From NCBI RefSeq assembly GCF_019720895.1, contig NZ_JAHKSH010000002.1, positions 186,001 to 250,000 on the forward strand: a stretch of 64,000 nucleotides of DNA, given 5' to 3'. Source of the DNA: Microbacterium salitolerans. Its GTDB lineage: Bacteria; Actinomycetota; Actinomycetes; Actinomycetales; Microbacteriaceae. Positions within the stretch are counted from its first letter, which is position 1; each line of letters begins with the position of its first letter. Of the stretch, positions 55,249-64,000 are shown one piece after another. The position numbers and the translations under genes were made by a program. Below the pieces are notes generated by a model that saw only the letters and a program-made list of their open reading frames with translations, was not told the DNA's origin and made no database searches.

Positions 55249-56739
55249 ATGAGCACTCCCGGCGAGCCACCTGTCACACGAACGATCCAGCTCGACCACG
55301 CGGGTCGCTGGCGCGCGTTCTGGGTGTGCGTCTCCGTCGCGGCACTCACGATCCTCGACATCTCCAAGGTCAACGTGGGCCTCGCCTCGATCGAGCAGGC
55401 TCTCGGCGGCGGATCCACCGAGCTGCAGCTCGTCGTCTCCGGCTACATCCTGGCGTTCGGCCTGTTCCTCGTGCCGTTCGGGCGCATCGGCGACCAGCGT
55501 TCGCGTCGCACGCTCATGGTGGTCGGCCTCATCGCCTTCACCGGCACGAGCATCCTGTGCGCTCTCGCGCCCAACATCTGGGTGCTGGTGGTCGGGCGCT
55601 TCCTGCAGGGCATCGCGGCAGGGATCCAGATGCCGCAGGTCATGGGAACGATCCAGCAGGTGTTCACGGGCCGCGAGCGCGGTGCGGCGTTCGGGCTCTT
55701 CGGTGCGACGATCGGGCTGGCGACGGCATTCGGCCCGACGCTCGGCGGGCTCCTGATCGGGCTCGGCGGCGAGACCGATGGCTGGCGCTGGATCTTCTGG
55801 ATGAATGTGCCGCTGTGCATCGTCGTGCTCGCGCTCGCGATCCGACTCCTTCCGGAGGTGCGGCGTCCGAGCGGCGAGAAGCTCTCCCTCGATCCCGTCG
55901 GCCTCGTCCTGTTCGCGATCGTCGTCGTCACGCTCATGGTGCCGTTCCTTTTCACGACGGGCTCCCCGGACGACATGCCGGCGCGCTGGTGGCTGCTGGT
56001 CCCGTGCGTGCTCGTCGCGGCCGGTTTCATCGCCTGGGAGCGCCGCTATGCCAAGTCCGGAGGGCAGCCGCTCGTCCCGCTGCGCCTGTTCCGCGTCACG
56101 TCCTGGCGCAACGGCACACTGCTGCAGTCGCTGTACTTCGCCGCGCTGCCCTCGGTGTTCCTTCTGACGGCCCTGTATCTGCAGACGGGGCTCGGGCTCG
56201 AGGCGGTCTACGCCGGCATGGTGACGATCGGATTCGCCCTCATGAGCGCGCTCACATCGTGGTACGGCGGCAAGATCGTGCTCCGGTTCGGACGGGGCCT
56301 GGTCGTCTTCGGCCTGGCCGTCGTGCTGGTCGCCATCGTCGGACTCGTCGCGATCGCGCATCTCGCCTCGGACGCGGCGACGCCGTGGCTCATGGTCGGC
56401 GCCCTCATCGTCGGCGGGATCGGGGGAGGATTCGTCATCTCGCCGAACCAGACGCTCACGCTCGCCGAGATCCCCCCCGCCGAGGGAGGACTCGCCGGAT
56501 CCGTCGGGCAGCTCGGGCAGCGCATCGGCAACGCGATCGGCGCGGCGATTGCCCTGTCGCTGTTCTACTCGACGATCTATCGCGAGGAGGTCGCAGGATC
56601 TGGCAGCGAGGTCTTCCATGATGCATACGGGACCGGTCTTCTGTCCGCTGCGCTGTTCGTCGCGGCGGCGCTCGTCGTCGCGCTCGTGGATCTCGGAGGC
56701 CGCCGCCGCAGCGAGCGCCAGGGCACGATAGAGGCATGA
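55249..56739 (+). CDS. MFS transporter, DHA2-type drug exporter
   Basis: 496-residue major facilitator with about 14 hydrophobic segments, the DHA2 (drug:H+ antiporter) layout. Motif A-like loop FGRIGDQRSRRTLMVVGL between helices 2 and 3; motif C-like GATIGLATAFGPTLGGLLIG in helix 5. Substrate unknown. The stop overlaps the start of the next gene (ATGA), so it is coupled to the HEAGH protein. Confidence 0.88.
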   Translation: MSTPGEPPVTRTIQLDHAGRWRAFWVCVSVAALTILDISKVNVGLASIEQALGGGSTELQLVVSGYILAFGLFLVPFGRIGDQRSRRTLMVVGLIAFTGTSILCALAPNIWVLVVGRFLQGIAAGIQMPQVMGTIQQVFTGRERGAAFGLFGATIGLATAFGPTLGGLLIGLGGETDGWRWIFWMNVPLCIVVLALAIRLLPEVRRPSGEKLSLDPVGLVLFAIVVVTLMVPFLFTTGSPDDMPARWWLLVPCVLVAAGFIAWERRYAKSGGQPLVPLRLFRVTSWRNGTLLQSLYFAALPSVFLLTALYLQTGLGLEAVYAGMVTIGFALMSALTSWYGGKIVLRFGRGLVVFGLAVVLVAIVGLVAIAHLASDAATPWLMVGALIVGGIGGGFVISPNQTLTLAEIPPAEGGLAGSVGQLGQRIGNAIGAAIALSLFYSTIYREEVAGSGSEVFHDAYGTGLLSAALFVAAALVVALVDLGGRRRSERQGTIEA

Positions 56740-57962
56740 CGACCTCCGCCTTCCCGTCGCCGCAGCCGCCCCAGGGATCCGCGGGCGGCGCGTCGGCGCC
56801 CGGTGGGAAGAAGCCGAGGGGTCTCATCCTCGGCCTCGTCGTGGTCGGCGTCGTGGTGCTCGTCATCGCCGGTGTGCTCGCGTGGAGCGTGATCTCGGGC
56901 GCGATCGCCCGTCAGTCGGCCGAGGCGCGCTACGCCGACGCGGTCGGTGCGCAGAACGAGGCCGTCGAGTCCTACGATGCCGCGTCCGCGGCGTTCGACG
57001 CCGCCGCCGCGGACGCGGAGCCTCTGCTCGAGGCCGCCGATGTGATGGTCGAGGAGAGCAGCTCTGCCTACCTCGACGCGGATGCCGTGAGCGAGGTGGA
57101 CGGCGCGATCTCCGAGATGAGCGGCCTCCAAGAGACGGAGACGCCCGACATCGGCGAGGTGGTCGCCGTCGATGCGCAGCAGTTCGAGTCGACCGAGGAG
57201 TACGAGCGGGCAGCGGGGGAGCTCGAGGGCGAGCAGGCCGAGATCGAGCAGGCCGCGACCGTGTTCGCCGACCTCGCGTCCGGGTATGACGAGGCGGTGC
57301 CCGCTCTCGAGCGCGCCGTGAGCGACGTGCAGGGCACGATGGTCGACTCCGCAGTGCGGATCGAGGAGGCGAACATCTCGGCGATGGCGCCGAGGCGCAT
57401 CTCCCTGCAGTACTCGGCCGAGGTCGCGCGTGACGCCGACCTCGGCGATCTCGCGTGGTCGGTCGGGAGCTTCGTCGAGAGCGCGCAGGCGGTCGAGCGC
57501 TCGCAGGCCGACGAGCTCGCGGAGAAGGACCAGGGTGATGGACTCGCCGAAACCCGTCTCGAGATCGAGGAGTTCGTCCGCTCGCTGATCGGCGATGTGC
57601 GCATCGACTTCGACTGGGCGCCGATCGTCAACGGACTCGGCCAGGGGGAGTCCGCCGGCGGGTACACGACCTGGTGGTACGGAGAGGGGGGCTACTCGAC
57701 GATGGAGCTGTCGAACAGCATCGCCGCCTACTGGCCCGACGAGCGGTTCCAGGGTCTCGTGGTCCACGAGGCCGGTCACGCGATCACGTCGCAGTGCCGC
57801 GACATGCTCGACGAGACGTTCGACGGGGACGTCGAGCTCATGGCGACGGCCTGGGCGATCGGCATGGGTTACGACAACCCGTGGGGCAACGGCGTCGACT
57901 ACTACTACGACGGCGTTCCCCCGGAGCAGCGCTACGTCGACGCGTCGAAGGACTGTCGTTGA
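56736..57962 (+). CDS. Membrane-anchored protein with HEAGH zinc-peptidase-like motif
   Basis: 408 residues, family not recognised. A Pro/Gly-rich cytoplasmic N-terminus (1-28) is followed by one membrane helix (about 29-51). Then comes a long acidic, Ala/Glu-rich helical region (about 60-285, probably coiled coil). The C-terminal domain carries H344-EAG-H348, and 19 residues later E367 in VELMATAWAIG. HExxH plus a distal Glu is the gluzincin metallopeptidase pattern. The domain is expected outside the membrane. It starts inside the stop codon of the MFS gene. Peptidase activity is inferred only. Confidence 0.75.
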   Translation: MTTSAFPSPQPPQGSAGGASAPGGKKPRGLILGLVVVGVVVLVIAGVLAWSVISGAIARQSAEARYADAVGAQNEAVESYDAASAAFDAAAADAEPLLEAADVMVEESSSAYLDADAVSEVDGAISEMSGLQETETPDIGEVVAVDAQQFESTEEYERAAGELEGEQAEIEQAATVFADLASGYDEAVPALERAVSDVQGTMVDSAVRIEEANISAMAPRRISLQYSAEVARDADLGDLAWSVGSFVESAQAVERSQADELAEKDQGDGLAETRLEIEEFVRSLIGDVRIDFDWAPIVNGLGQGESAGGYTTWWYGEGGYSTMELSNSIAAYWPDERFQGLVVHEAGHAITSQCRDMLDETFDGDVELMATAWAIGMGYDNPWGNGVDYYYDGVPPEQRYVDASKDCR

Positions 57963-57965
57963 CCT

Positions 57966-59012
57966 CTATGCGCCGACGGGCGTCTTGAGGCGCAGCACGA
58001 CGACGACGTAGGCGGCTGCGGTGAGCGACGCGAGGACCATGTGGATCCCGACGAGCACCGGGGGCAGCGCCGCGTTGGCCTGCCAGACGCCGACGAGGAT
58101 CTGCACGACGAGCGCGCCGAGGAACACGAGCGACCACGGGCGGGTGGGCAGCTTCTGCAGCCAGGCAGCGGCGGCGAGGATCAGGGCGAGCGCGAGCAGG
58201 ATATAGCCGGGCCACGAGTGCACGTGCGAGAGCCATGTCGCGTCGAATCCCGAACGGACCACGTTTTCGTCGCCCGAGTGCGGGCCGTTCGCCGTCGTGA
58301 GAACGCCGAAGAAGATGGTCGCGGCCAGCACGAGGGACGTCGCATGCGTCAAGCCGGCGTACCACCGGGGCACCGCGAGTTCGCGAGGGCCGGGTGCTCC
58401 GCGCAGGCGCACCAGATAGGCGGCGGTGACGCACACGAGCACGAGCGACGCGGCGTAGTGGAAGCCGACCATGAATGCGTTGAGCTCGGTGAGCACCGTG
58501 ATGCCGCCCGCGAAGGCCTGCGCGACGACGCCGACGACGACGATCCAGGCGAGCACCGTGAGATCGCGGCGCTCGGCCATCGCTGTCACGGACACGATCG
58601 CCGCGAGGACCGTCACGACGAGGAGCACCGATGTGGCGACCCAGAACGCCTGAGTGAGCGCGAAGGCCACGACCGCCAGAGCGATGCCGGCGAGGGCGAA
58701 CCACACCGCCCGGAGCACGTCGCGGCGCGATCCGACGCGCGCGAGCGTCAGGAGCAGGACGGCGATCGCGAGGATCCCCACGAGGCCCGTCATCGTGCGA
58801 TTGCCGAACTCGATGATGCCATGCACCCCGAGCTCCTGGGTCGGGACGAGCGACCCCGGCGTGCACAGCGGCCACTCCGAGCAGCCGAGTCCGGATCCCG
58901 TGAGTCGCACGGCGCCGCCCGTGCCGATGATGATCACTTCGGCGAGGAACGAGAGCCACGCCAGCACTCGGAGAGCCGGCGGGAACGCGGTCGTGCGGCG
59001 GGGCGTCGTCAT
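57966..59012 (-). CDS. ctaA: Heme A synthase (COX15/CtaA family)
   Basis: 348-residue membrane enzyme oxidising heme O to heme A for cytochrome c oxidase. About eight helices; family residues in EFGNRTMTGLVG, VGFHYAASLVLV, SHVHSWPGYIL and VGIHMVLASL (heme-ligand histidines). The paired cysteine loop GSGLGCSEWPLC is present near the N-terminus. ATG 59012 with AGGAG 6 nt upstream. It converges on the HEAGH gene with a 3-bp gap. Confidence 0.95.
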   Translation of the reverse strand: MTTPRRTTAFPPALRVLAWLSFLAEVIIIGTGGAVRLTGSGLGCSEWPLCTPGSLVPTQELGVHGIIEFGNRTMTGLVGILAIAVLLLTLARVGSRRDVLRAVWFALAGIALAVVAFALTQAFWVATSVLLVVTVLAAIVSVTAMAERRDLTVLAWIVVVGVVAQAFAGGITVLTELNAFMVGFHYAASLVLVCVTAAYLVRLRGAPGPRELAVPRWYAGLTHATSLVLAATIFFGVLTTANGPHSGDENVVRSGFDATWLSHVHSWPGYILLALALILAAAAWLQKLPTRPWSLVFLGALVVQILVGVWQANAALPPVLVGIHMVLASLTAAAYVVVVLRLKTPVGA

Positions 59013-59240
59013 GTGGGGCTCCTGACAGTCCTGGAACGAATGTCCAAGAAGGGCGACGAACCAGGTGAGACCTGTAGAATCGGGGGAACGGATGGATGCG
59101 AGCGTGAGCGCTCGGAGCATCCGCGTACAGTCTAGGCGCGAATTCTGCGCCGCCATGCAGGGTCCACCCACACCGCCTCCGCTCCGAGACGGTGGGACAG
59201 ATGACACTGTTCGAGACCCCTGAGGAGAGTGTGAGCCGTC
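59013..59240 (+). promoter_or_regulatory. Region between ctaA and sufB
   Basis: 228 bp without a gene. A plus-strand TAGAAT (59075-59080) could be a -10 box. A two-part hairpin follows at 59094-59122 (GGATGC/GCATCC and GAGCG/CGCTC arms). GAGGAG lies 13 nt before the sufB ATG. No sufR-type regulator gene is present here. Confidence 0.35.
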
Positions 59241-60659
59241 ATGTCTGAAGTGCTGATCGACCGCCCCGAACTCGACGGGCTGGGGGTGTACGAGTTCGGC
59301 TGGCACGACTCCGATGTCGCCGGCGCGAGCGCCCAGCGCGGGCTGAATGAAGCCGTCGTGCGCGACATCTCGCGCCTCAAGGACGAGCCCGAATGGATGC
59401 TGAAGAACCGCCTCAAGGCGTACAAGCTCTTCGGCAAGAAGCCCATGCCGACCTGGGGCGCCGACCTCAGCGACATCGACTTCGAGAACATCAAGTACTT
59501 CGTGCGCACCACGGAGAAGCAGGCCCAGTCCTGGGAGGACCTGCCCGACGACATCAAGAACACGTATGAGCGCCTCGGCATCCCGCAGGCCGAGCGCGAG
59601 CGCCTCGTCGCCGGCGTCGCCGCGCAGTACGAGTCGGAGGTCGTGTACCACCAGATCCGCGAGGACCTGGAGAGCCAGGGCGTCATCTTCATGGACACCG
59701 ACACGGCGCTGCGCGAGCACCCCGAGTTCTTCCAGGAGTACTTCGGCACCGTCATCCCCGCGGGCGACAACAAGTTCGCCGCGCTGAACACGGCCGTCTG
59801 GTCGGGCGGATCCTTCGTCTACGTCCCGAAGGGCGTGCACGTCGAGATCCCGCTGCAGGCCTACTTCCGTATCAACACGGAGAACATGGGCCAGTTCGAG
59901 CGCACGCTGATCATCGCCGACGAAGACTCCTACGTGCACTACATCGAGGGCTGCACGGCGCCGATCTACAAGAGCGATTCGCTGCACTCGGCCGTCGTCG
60001 AGATCATCGTGAAGAAGAACGCCCGCGTGCGCTACACGACGATCCAGAACTGGTCGAACAACGTCTACAACCTCGTGACGAAGCGCGCCGTGGCCGAAGA
60101 GGGCGCGACGATGGAGTGGGTCGACGGCAACATCGGCTCCAAGGTCACGATGAAGTACCCGTCGATCTACCTCACGGGCGAGCACGCCAAGGGCGAGACG
60201 CTCTCGGTGGCCTTCGCCGGTCCCGGTCAGCACCAGGACGCCGGCGCGAAGATGGTGCACATGGCGCCGTACACGCAGTCGTCGATCGTCTCGAAGTCGA
60301 TCGCCCGCGGCGGCGGACGCGCGGGGTACCGCGGGGAGGTGCGCGTCGACGCGAATGCTCATCACTCGGCGAACTCGGTCGTCTGCGACGCCCTGCTCGT
60401 CGACACTCAGTCGCGTTCCGACACCTACCCTGCGATCGACATCCGCAACGACGACGTCGTACTCGGTCACGAGGCCACCGTCTCGAAGGTCAGCGAAGAG
60501 CAGCTCTTCTATCTCATGAGCCGCGGTCTCGAGGAGACCGAGGCGATGTCGATGATCGTGCGCGGCTTCATCGAGCCGATCGCACGAGAGCTGCCCATGG
60601 AGTACGCGCTGGAACTCAACAAGCTCATCGAGATGGGCATGGAAGGATCGGTCGGCTAA
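59241..60659 (+). CDS. sufB: Fe-S cluster assembly protein SufB
   Basis: 472-residue scaffold subunit of the SufBCD complex, on which Fe-S clusters are built. Clear SufB features: [58 protein letters not shown], the conserved Cys in [15 protein letters not shown], and the C-terminal [18 protein letters not shown]. First gene of the suf operon. Confidence 0.98.
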   Translation: MSEVLIDRPELDGLGVYEFGWHDSDVAGASAQRGLNEAVVRDISRLKDEPEWMLKNRLKAYKLFGKKPMPTWGADLSDIDFENIKYFVRTTEKQAQSWEDLPDDIKNTYERLGIPQAERERLVAGVAAQYESEVVYHQIREDLESQGVIFMDTDTALREHPEFFQEYFGTVIPAGDNKFAALNTAVWSGGSFVYVPKGVHVEIPLQAYFRINTENMGQFERTLIIADEDSYVHYIEGCTAPIYKSDSLHSAVVEIIVKKNARVRYTTIQNWSNNVYNLVTKRAVAEEGATMEWVDGNIGSKVTMKYPSIYLTGEHAKGETLSVAFAGPGQHQDAGAKMVHMAPYTQSSIVSKSIARGGGRAGYRGEVRVDANAHHSANSVVCDALLVDTQSRSDTYPAIDIRNDDVVLGHEATVSKVSEEQLFYLMSRGLEETEAMSMIVRGFIEPIARELPMEYALELNKLIEMGMEGSVG

Positions 60660-60661
60660 GA

Positions 60662-61873
60662 ATGACGACCACGACGAAGGCGCCCGAGGGGGCGCAGGAT
60701 CAGCACGCCCACGTGGACCCCGCGGCTCAGGTCGCGGACGCCGAGCGCACCGCGCCCATCCAGACCCGGTCCGAGCGTCCGCGGTCGTTCGACCCGGCCG
60801 ACTTCGGCACTCCCACGGGCCGCGAGGTCAACTGGAAGCACACGCCGCTCACGCGCATCGAGCCGCTGTTCACGCAGGCGACCACGAACGACGGTGTGAC
60901 GCACACGTTCGCATCGGGCGCGCAGTACGCGGCTCCGGGGCTGAAGATCGGCGACGCGCCGCGCGGCGAGTTCTTCGCTCCTGAGGACCTCACGGCGGCC
61001 GTCGCCTGGCACGGATCCGCGGAGGCGATCCACATCCGCGTGCCGCGCGAGGAGGAGGTCGCCGAGCCGATCGTGCTCGACATCACGGGACAGGGCGCCG
61101 AGCTTCGAGCCGACGCCCACATCGTGATCGAGGCCGAGGAGATGTCGAAGGCCACGGTCGTCCTGCAGCACACGGGCTCCGCCCAGTACGCCCAGAACGT
61201 CGAGATCATCGCGCGCGACGGTTCGAACCTCACCGTCATCTCGGTGCAGAAGTGGGGCGACGACGCGATCCACGCGTCGGCGCATCAGGCGCGCGTCGAT
61301 CGCGACGCATCGCTCACGCACTTCGTCATCACGTTCGGCGGCAGCCTCGTGCGCGTCAACCCGAACCTCGAGCTGGCCGGAACGGGCGCGAACGGCGAGA
61401 TGTTCGGGCTCGCCTACAGCGACGCCGGGCAGCACTTCGAGAGCCAGGTCTACCTCTTCCACAAGGGCGAGGCGACGACGGGCGACGTGCTGTACAAGGG
61501 TGCCCTCCAGGGCGACACGGCTCGCTCCGTGTGGATCGGCGACGTGCTCATCGGCCCCGATGCCACGGGTACCGACTCGTACGAGGCGAACCGCAATCTC
61601 GTCCTCACGAACGGTGCGCGCGCCGACTCGATCCCGAACCTCGAGATCAAGACGGGCGACATCAAGGGCGCGGGTCACGCCTCGGCGACCGGACGCTTCG
61701 ATGACGAGCAGCTCTTCTACCTGCAGGCGCGTGGCATCTCGGAGGAGGAGGCACGTCGTCTGGTCGTGCTCGGCTTCCTCGCGGAGATCCCGCAGCGGAT
61801 CCGGATCCCCGGCCTGCAGGAGACGCTCATCGCCGACATCGAGCGCGAGATTGCCGAGGGAGTGGCCGCGTGA
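60662..61873 (+). CDS. sufD: Fe-S cluster assembly protein SufD
   Basis: 403-residue partner of SufB and SufC. The C-terminal beta-helix domain matches SufB/SufD (IPNLEIKTGDIKGAGHASAT, DDEQLFYLQARGISEEEARR). A polar N-terminal extension of about 45 residues precedes the conserved WKHTPL. ATG 60662, 2 nt after the sufB stop. Its end overlaps the ferredoxin gene (GTGA). Confidence 0.95.
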   Translation: MTTTTKAPEGAQDQHAHVDPAAQVADAERTAPIQTRSERPRSFDPADFGTPTGREVNWKHTPLTRIEPLFTQATTNDGVTHTFASGAQYAAPGLKIGDAPRGEFFAPEDLTAAVAWHGSAEAIHIRVPREEEVAEPIVLDITGQGAELRADAHIVIEAEEMSKATVVLQHTGSAQYAQNVEIIARDGSNLTVISVQKWGDDAIHASAHQARVDRDASLTHFVITFGGSLVRVNPNLELAGTGANGEMFGLAYSDAGQHFESQVYLFHKGEATTGDVLYKGALQGDTARSVWIGDVLIGPDATGTDSYEANRNLVLTNGARADSIPNLEIKTGDIKGAGHASATGRFDDEQLFYLQARGISEEEARRLVVLGFLAEIPQRIRIPGLQETLIADIEREIAEGVAA

Positions 61874-62196
61874 CCGCCACGCGCGTGTGCTCGTTCAGCG
61901 AGCTTGAGCAGGATGAGGCGCTCCGCGTCGAGGTCGAGGGAACGGCGATCGCGGTCGTCCGCGACAGCAACGACGAGGTCCACGCGATCGGCGACGTCTG
62001 CACGCACGGCGACATCTCGCTGTCAGAGGGCTTCGTCGAGGGCGACTCGCTCGAGTGCTGGGCGCACGGGTCCGCATTCTCGCTGCGCACCGGCAAGCCC
62101 CTCAACCTCCCCGCATACGAGCCCGTGCCGGTCTACGCCGTCCAGATCGACGGCGACGACGTGCTCATCGACATCAACGTGAAGAAGGAAGACTGA
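61870..62196 (+). CDS. Rieske-type [2Fe-2S] ferredoxin in the suf operon
   Basis: 108-residue non-heme iron ferredoxin-like protein with the Rieske ligands in CTHGDISLSEG and CWAHGSAFSLRTG. It starts with GTG 61870, overlapping the sufD stop, and lies 1 nt before sufC. Small Rieske proteins at this place are common in actinobacterial suf operons; they may pass electrons during cluster assembly, but the role is not proven. Confidence 0.93.
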   Translation: MTATRVCSFSELEQDEALRVEVEGTAIAVVRDSNDEVHAIGDVCTHGDISLSEGFVEGDSLECWAHGSAFSLRTGKPLNLPAYEPVPVYAVQIDGDDVLIDINVKKED

Positions 62197-62197
62197 C

Positions 62198-62968
62198 ATG
62201 GCTGTTCTCGAGATCCGCGACCTGCACGTCACGGTCGACACGGATGAGGGAACGATCCCCATCCTCAACGGCGTGAACCTCACCGTGAAGAGCGGCGAGA
62301 CCCACGCGATCATGGGCCCGAACGGATCCGGCAAGTCGACGCTCGCGTCGACGATCGCCGGACACCCGAAGTACTCCGTCACGAGCGGATCCATCTCGCT
62401 CGACGGCGAGGACGTTCTCGAGATGGCGGTCGACGAGCGTGCTCGCGCGGGCCTGTTCCTCGCGATGCAGTACCCGGTCGAGATCCCGGGCGTCACGGTG
62501 ACGAACTTCCTCCGCACCGCCAAGACGGCGCTCGACGGTGAGGCTCCCGCGATCCGCACCTGGACGAAGGACGTCAAGGAGGGCATGAAGAACCTCCGCA
62601 TGGACCCGAAGTTCGCGCAGCGCAATGTCAACGAGGGCTTCTCGGGCGGCGAGAAGAAGCGCCACGAGATCCTCCAGCTCGAACTGCTCAAGCCCCAGAT
62701 CGCGATCCTCGACGAGACCGACTCCGGCCTCGATGTCGACGCGCTCAAGGTCGTCTCGGAGGGCGTGAACCGCGCGAAGGAGAGCACGGGTCTCGGCGCG
62801 CTGCTCATCACGCACTACACGCGCATCCTCCGCTACATCCAGCCCGACTTCGTGCACGTCATGGTCGGCGGCAAGGTCGTCGAGGAGGGCGGGCCCGAGC
62901 TCGCTGAGCGTCTCGAGGCCGAAGGCTATGCGGGCTACGTGCCTGACGACGCTCCGATCGAGGCGTAA
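62198..62968 (+). CDS. sufC: Fe-S cluster assembly ATPase SufC
   Basis: 256-residue ABC-type ATPase of SufBCD. Walker A GPNGSGKSTLASTIAGH, signature FSGGEKKRHEILQ, Walker B with IAILDETDSGLD. One nt after the Rieske gene. Confidence 0.98.
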   Translation: MAVLEIRDLHVTVDTDEGTIPILNGVNLTVKSGETHAIMGPNGSGKSTLASTIAGHPKYSVTSGSISLDGEDVLEMAVDERARAGLFLAMQYPVEIPGVTVTNFLRTAKTALDGEAPAIRTWTKDVKEGMKNLRMDPKFAQRNVNEGFSGGEKKRHEILQLELLKPQIAILDETDSGLDVDALKVVSEGVNRAKESTGLGALLITHYTRILRYIQPDFVHVMVGGKVVEEGGPELAERLEAEGYAGYVPDDAPIEA

Positions 62969-62977
62969 GGTCAGACT

Positions 62978-63307
62978 ATGACTGCCACGCTCACCTCTGA
63001 GAAGTTCGACGAGGTCACCGAGGCGCTCAAGGACGTCATGGATCCTGAGCTCGGGGTGAATGTCGTCGACCTGGGCCTCATCTACGACCTCGCCTGGGAC
63101 GACGAGAACGACGCTCTCATCGTGCACATGACCCTGACGAGCGCCGGCTGTCCCCTGACCGACGTCCTCGAAGAGCAGACGGCTCAGTCGCTCGACGGCG
63201 TCGTGGAGCGGTTCCGCATCAACTGGGTGTGGATGCCGCCGTGGGGGCCGGAGAAGATCACGGACGACGGGCGCGACCAGATGCGCGCGCTCGGCTTCGC
63301 GATCTGA
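62978..63307 (+). CDS. sufT: Metal-sulfur cluster assembly factor SufT (DUF59/MIP18 family)
   Basis: 109-residue MIP18-family protein helping Fe-S protein maturation. Family signature DVMDPELGVNVVDLGLIYDL and MTLTSAGCPLTDVL with the conserved cysteine. Last gene of this suf operon; sufS and sufU do not follow. Confidence 0.93.
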   Translation: MTATLTSEKFDEVTEALKDVMDPELGVNVVDLGLIYDLAWDDENDALIVHMTLTSAGCPLTDVLEEQTAQSLDGVVERFRINWVWMPPWGPEKITDDGRDQMRALGFAI

Positions 63308-63330
63308 CGACGTCGCAACCATCCCTCCTG

Positions 63331-63362
63331 AACGGCCCGCAGAGTCCTCTGCGGGCCGTTTC
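63331..63362 (+). terminator. Terminator after the suf operon
   Basis: 13-bp stem (63331-63343 with 63348-63360), GTCC loop, then TTC. Confidence 0.88.
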
Positions 63363-63402
63363 GCGGTGTTGCGTCCCGATGCCGCGCGCCGCAGACGACA
63401 GA

Positions 63403-63408
63403 TAGGCT
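63403..63408 (+). promoter_or_regulatory. Putative -10 box of a leaderless promoter for the aminotransferase gene
   Basis: TAGGCT, 7 nt before GTG 63416. Confidence 0.5.
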
Positions 63409-63415
63409 CGAGGGC

Positions 63416-64000
63416 GTGACGACTCCTCTCGACGCTCTGCCCCTCGACACCCTGCGCCGACGCTCGAGCACGAAGTGGGCCACGCACCCGCACGACGTGC
63501 TGCCGCTGTTCGTCGCGGAGACCGACTTCGCGCTCGCCGAGCCGATCGAGCGCACCCTCGCGGAGGCGCTGCGCATCGGCGACACGGGGTACGTGCCGCC
63601 GAAAACGCGCTACCCCGAGGCGTTCGCCGGGTTCGCGGACCGCCACTGGGGGTGGCAGGTCGACCCTGCCCGCGTGCGCACGACCTGCGACGTCATGATG
63701 GGCGTCGCCGAGCTGATCCGCGCGACGGCTCAGCCGGGGGAGAAGGTCGTCATCACCTCACCCGTCTACCCGCCGTTCTTCGACGTGCACGATGAGTCGC
63801 GCACGCAGGCCGTCGACGTGCCGCTCCTGCGCGACAAGGAGGGCTGGAGTCTCGACCTCGAGAACATCGAGCGAGCGTTCGCCGAAGGCGCCGTCGCGAT
63901 CCTGCTGTGCAACCCGCACAACCCGACCGGAACCGCCCACTCGCGGGAGACGCTCGCGGAGCTCGCGCGCATCGCGGACCGGCACGGCGCCGTCGTCATC
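63416..64000 (+). CDS. MalY/PatB-like pyridoxal-phosphate aminotransferase (3' partial)
   Basis: First 195 residues of a fold-type I PLP enzyme, cut by the window end before the PLP lysine. The start STKWATHPHDVLPLFVAETD is typical of MalY/PatB cystathionine beta-lyases, and the substrate/PLP loop LLCNPHNPTGTAHSRE is present. Such enzymes cleave cystathionine to homocysteine, pyruvate and ammonia, or act as aminotransferases. GTG 63416 lies behind a -10 box and has no ribosome-binding site. Confidence 0.9.
   Translation, partial: MTTPLDALPLDTLRRRSSTKWATHPHDVLPLFVAETDFALAEPIERTLAEALRIGDTGYVPPKTRYPEAFAGFADRHWGWQVDPARVRTTCDVMMGVAELIRATAQPGEKVVITSPVYPPFFDVHDESRTQAVDVPLLRDKEGWSLDLENIERAFAEGAVAILLCNPHNPTGTAHSRETLAELARIADRHGAVVI

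Noticed and set aside
59100-59160. Possible riboswitch before sufB
   Set aside because: There are short hairpins but no match to a riboswitch class I know; recorded only as an unassigned upstream region.

Overview
The window is high-GC DNA (G/C in nearly every third codon position) with GTG/TTG starts, many TANNNT -10 boxes 6-9 nt upstream of start codons, WhiA, RbpA, OpcA, an actinobacterial-type transaldolase and an otsA-otsB pair. This points to an actinobacterium of the family Microbacteriaceae, most like Microbacterium; the genus is inferred from gene content and order, not from a search. Almost all of the sequence is chromosomal housekeeping or sugar metabolism. I see no rRNA, tRNA, CRISPR array, insertion sequence or prophage.

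Layout: (1) 1-2857, end of a 2-oxoacid dehydrogenase operon (E1 alpha partial, E1 beta, E2). (2) 2884-15120, an L-arabinose/arabino-oligosaccharide locus: LacI regulator, araB-like kinase, araD, araA, a CUT1 ABC importer (binding lipoprotein and two permeases, no ATPase), an intracellular GH51 arabinofuranosidase, an alditol oxidase and a second LacI regulator. Two different LacI-type operator sequences are visible, one before araB and one before the importer. (3) 15121-17692, a small membrane protein and otsAB (trehalose synthesis). (4) 17768-22901, ilvD-ilvB-ilvN-ilvC (branched-chain amino acids). (5) 22962-25837, two DUF4190-like membrane proteins, a TraR/DksA zinc-finger protein and an unknown protein. 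(6) 26300-31824, rpsA, a lipoprotein and secreted PKD-like protein pair with a low-GC patch, an FAD/NAD(P)-binding protein and coaE. (7) 31887-41042, uvrB-uvrA-uvrC-rapZ-whiA. (8) 41258-45804, sodA, gap-pgk-tpiA, secG-rbpA. (9) 45858-53955 on the minus strand, tkt-tal-pgi-zwf-opcA-pgl. (10) 54261-59012, ctaB, an MFS exporter, a membrane-anchored HEAGH protein and divergent ctaA. (11) 59241-63307, sufB-sufD-Rieske ferredoxin-sufC-sufT, then a MalY/PatB-like aminotransferase cut by the window end.

How the parts fit: the importer brings in arabinose-containing oligosaccharides, the GH51 enzyme releases arabinose inside the cell, and AraA, the kinase and AraD convert it to xylulose 5-phosphate. 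That feeds the pentose phosphate operon (tkt/tal/zwf/pgl) and the gap-pgk-tpiA glycolytic unit further along. CtaB and CtaA make heme A for cytochrome oxidase, and the Suf system builds Fe-S clusters for enzymes such as IlvD.

I found no clearly new multi-gene system. The best leads are the HEAGH protein coupled to an MFS gene (56736-57962), the low-GC patch inside the lipoprotein/PKD pair (28081-28500), a DUF4190-like frame interrupted by two in-frame TGA codons (22962-23683), a TTGACA element in the loop of the araA terminator (7840-7845), and an SOS-box-like site before uvrA.
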